From Rhizobium sp. C1 (GTDB lineage Bacteria > Pseudomonadota > Alphaproteobacteria > Rhizobiales > Rhizobiaceae), in contig NZ_JAJNCY010000012.1 in NCBI RefSeq assembly GCF_021026335.1, positions 1 to 64,000 of the forward strand: 64,000 nt of DNA, written 5' to 3'. Below the pieces are notes generated by a model. That model was not told the DNA's origin and searched no databases. It saw only the letters and a list, made by a program, of their open reading frames with translations. Within the stretch, counting starts at the first letter, position 1, and every line of letters starts with the position of its first letter. Made by a program: the position numbers and the translations under genes. Positions 62,105 to 64,000 of the stretch are shown here, piece by piece.

Positions 62105-63358
62105 GTGTTTGTCTCCTTCTTCCCGAAACCAAAACTGCTCTTCATCTCTGCGGCCGTCTGGTCGCTGCTGGCGATCTTTGCCTGGTACGGCGGAGTGCAG
62201 GAACTCGGCGCCTATGTCGGTCTGCCTCCGCTGAAGGCGGGCGAACAGGCGCCTATCGGGGTTTCTGTCTTCTGGTCCGCGCCGTTCATCTGGTTCTACA
62301 TCTATTATGCCATCGTGAATGCCATCTTCGGCCTCTTCTGGCAGATTTACAGCCCGCATCGCTGGCAGCGCTGGTCGATTTGGGGCAGCTCGCTGATCAT
62401 CTTCACGACCTATTTCGGCGTCCAGGTCAGTGTGGCGATCAATGCCTGGTACGGGCCCTTCTATGACATGATCCAGAGCGCGCTGTCGAAGCCCGGCTCG
62501 GTGACGGCGGCGCAGCTTTATCTGGGTATGCTCGGCTTTGCCGGCATTGCATTCGTGGCCATCACCATCGGCGTGCTCAGCCGCTTCTTCGTCAGCCACT
62601 GGATCTTCCGCTGGCGTACCGCGATGAACGAATATTACATGGAGCACTGGCCGACGCTTCGCAAAATCGAAGGCGCATCGCAGCGCGTTCAGGAAGACAC
62701 GATGCGGTTTTCGACGACGGTCGAGGGTTTGGGCGTATCGCTTGTCAGCTCGGTCATGACGCTGATCGCCTTCCTGCCGGTTCTCTTCCAGCTCGGCAAG
62801 GACATTACCGAGCTGCCGCTGGTCGGCAATGTACCGCATGCGCTTGTCTGGGCGGCCCTGTTCTGGTCGATCTTTGGGACGTTCTTCCTGGCGCTCGTCG
62901 GTGTGAAGCTGCCCGGGCTCGAGTTCCGCAACCAGCGCGTCGAGGCCTCCTACCGCAAGGAACTGGTCTACGGTGAAGACGATCCGAGCCGTGCCGATCC
63001 GATGACGATCCGCGAACTCTATGACGACGTTCGCCGCAACTATTTCCGGCTGTATTTCCACTACATGTATTTCAACGTCGCCCGCATCTTCTATCTGCAG
63101 GCCGACAATCTGTTCAGCCTGATCGTGCTGGTTCCCTCGATCATCGCCGGCAAGCTGACGCTGGGTCTGATGACGCAGATCACCAACGTGTTCGACCAGG
63201 TACGCGGCTCGTTCCAGTATCTGGTGAGTTCGTGGACGACGATCGTTGAACTGCTCTCGATCTACAAGCGTCTTCGCGCTTTCGAAGCGGCCATCAACGA
63301 CGAACCGCTGCCCTCGATCGATCAGGAATATATCGAAGCCGGCGGCGTCGAGTCGTGA
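62105..63358 (+). CDS. bacA: BacA/SbmA-type peptide transporter
   Basis: A 417-residue inner-membrane protein with about seven to eight hydrophobic segments and no ATPase domain. BacA (SbmA family) takes up antimicrobial and plant NCR peptides and is essential for bacteroid survival in some Sinorhizobium symbioses, and it affects very-long-chain lipid A content. The start is GTG 62105. [20 protein letters not shown] and [20 protein letters not shown] are typical. Symbiosis is not implied by its presence, as it occurs in free-living rhizobia too. Confidence 0.93.
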   Translation: MFVSFFPKPKLLFISAAVWSLLAIFAWYGGVQELGAYVGLPPLKAGEQAPIGVSVFWSAPFIWFYIYYAIVNAIFGLFWQIYSPHRWQRWSIWGSSLIIFTTYFGVQVSVAINAWYGPFYDMIQSALSKPGSVTAAQLYLGMLGFAGIAFVAITIGVLSRFFVSHWIFRWRTAMNEYYMEHWPTLRKIEGASQRVQEDTMRFSTTVEGLGVSLVSSVMTLIAFLPVLFQLGKDITELPLVGNVPHALVWAALFWSIFGTFFLALVGVKLPGLEFRNQRVEASYRKELVYGEDDPSRADPMTIRELYDDVRRNYFRLYFHYMYFNVARIFYLQADNLFSLIVLVPSIIAGKLTLGLMTQITNVFDQVRGSFQYLVSSWTTIVELLSIYKRLRAFEAAINDEPLPSIDQEYIEAGGVES

Positions 63359-63482
63359 GCCAACACTCTTCAAAGCGTTCGCCGACACCAGCTTGACGCT
63401 GGCGTTTGCGGCGCTTTGACTGTATCTGTCGGGGAAAATGCCGGTGTCGTCCTTGCCGGTGGCAGAGAATGGGAGGCATCCA

Positions 63483-64000
63483 TGGCGTTGCTCGTCTTTT
63501 CGATCGTTCTGTTTCTGGTGCTCCATTCGCTGCGCGTCTTCGCGCCTGCCTGGCGCGAGCGGACGATCGCGCGCATGGGTGTCAAGGCATGGCGAGGGGC
63601 CTACTCGCTGCTCTCCATCGCGAGCCTCGTGCTTCTGATCTACGCCTTCGGCGCATCACGCGCGCAAACGCCGATCCTCTACACGCCGCCGATGTTCATG
63701 ACGCATATCACGCTGACGCTGATGCTGATCGCGATGATCCTGCTGATGGCCTCGATCCTGCCGGCGGGCAAGATTGCCGTCTGGGTCAAGCATCCGATGG
63801 TGACCTCCGTGAAGGTCTGGGCCTTTGCGCATCTTCTGTCCAATGGCGAGCTGAACTCGGTTCTGCTCTTCGGGGGATTCCTGATCTGGGCCGTGCTGGT
63901 GCGCATCTCCGCCAAGCGTCGGGCGCGGGCGGGCGAGAAGGTCGTGCGTGATTTCGTTTCGACGCAATATGATGCGGCCGCTATTCTTGGCGGTGTGGCG
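63483..64000 (+). CDS. NnrU family membrane protein, truncated by the window edge
   Basis: The start ATG 63483 is visible and 172 codons remain open to the window end. The protein has four hydrophobic segments (about residues 2-20, 40-58, 72-95 and 118-138), with conserved HPMVTSVKVWAFAHLLSNG near residue 103, the mark of the NnrU family. NnrU genes lie near nitric-oxide metabolism genes in some bacteria, but the role is unknown. The rest of the gene is outside the window. Confidence 0.85.

Overview
The window is a 64 kb stretch of a GC-rich alphaproteobacterial chromosome, most likely Rhizobiaceae (Agrobacterium/Rhizobium/Shinella-like; the genus cannot be fixed from sequence alone). Supporting evidence: a CtrA master regulator, an RcdA-type DUF1465 protein, a ZauP/ZapA pair, a zinc-free L31, a BacA peptide transporter, and the rhizobial tkt-gap / pgk-fba arrangement. 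The codon and base style is uniform apart from small toxin-antitoxin (TA) loci and an IS110-family remnant at the left edge.

Layout. 1-9 kb: IS110 transposase tail, tkt-gap (minus strand), ZauP-like/zapA, an orphan HigA-type antitoxin, a CNNM/CorC-type membrane protein, a probable 6S RNA, then pgk and class I fba with a phased operator array. 9-19 kb: a 50-aa membrane protein, MFS transporter + DUF1192, rcdA with a CtrA box, rpmE, an ABC exporter, a flavin monooxygenase/YciI pair, a VapBC-like TA pair, a KstD-like flavoprotein and an SDR epimerase. 19-37 kb: the conserved envelope block tolQRAB, pal, cpoB, tilS, ftsH, a FadL-type porin, glmM, a beta-barrel protein, then serC-serA behind a structured serC leader. 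37-43 kb: response regulator, heme oxygenase and bacteriophytochrome kinase operon; FliJ-like gene; ctrA with a GANTC-rich promoter; ParDE-like TA. 43-57.5 kb: mnmD and a divergent FAD oxidase sharing overlapping start codons, then two facing purine-catabolism gene sets (puuE, uraD, allA, uraH on plus; xdhA-xdhB-coiled coil-xdhC-puuD-guaD on minus), with an MNT/HEPN module between uraD and allA. 57.8-64 kb: glpK, a Phd/VapC pair, a luciferase-like oxidoreductase, methionine aminopeptidase, bacA and a truncated nnrU.

How the genes fit together. The purine genes encode guanine -> xanthine -> urate -> 5-hydroxyisourate -> OHCU -> allantoin -> allantoate, plus the late ureidoglycolate step; the allantoate-consuming enzyme is not in the window. 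The cell-cycle theme is strong: ctrA, its proteolysis adaptor rcdA, and perfect TTAA-N7-TTAA boxes upstream of rcdA, pal and an outer-membrane beta-barrel gene suggest that CtrA couples its own turnover to envelope construction. tkt, gap, pgk and fba form a central-carbon cluster. No CRISPR array, prophage, tRNA or rRNA gene was seen. I found no clear wholly new multi-gene system. The most unusual items are the 20-bp phased operator array before fba, the split MnmC-like pair with overlapping starts, a frameshifted HepT, a CTG-start allA, and a coiled-coil gene embedded in the xdh operon.
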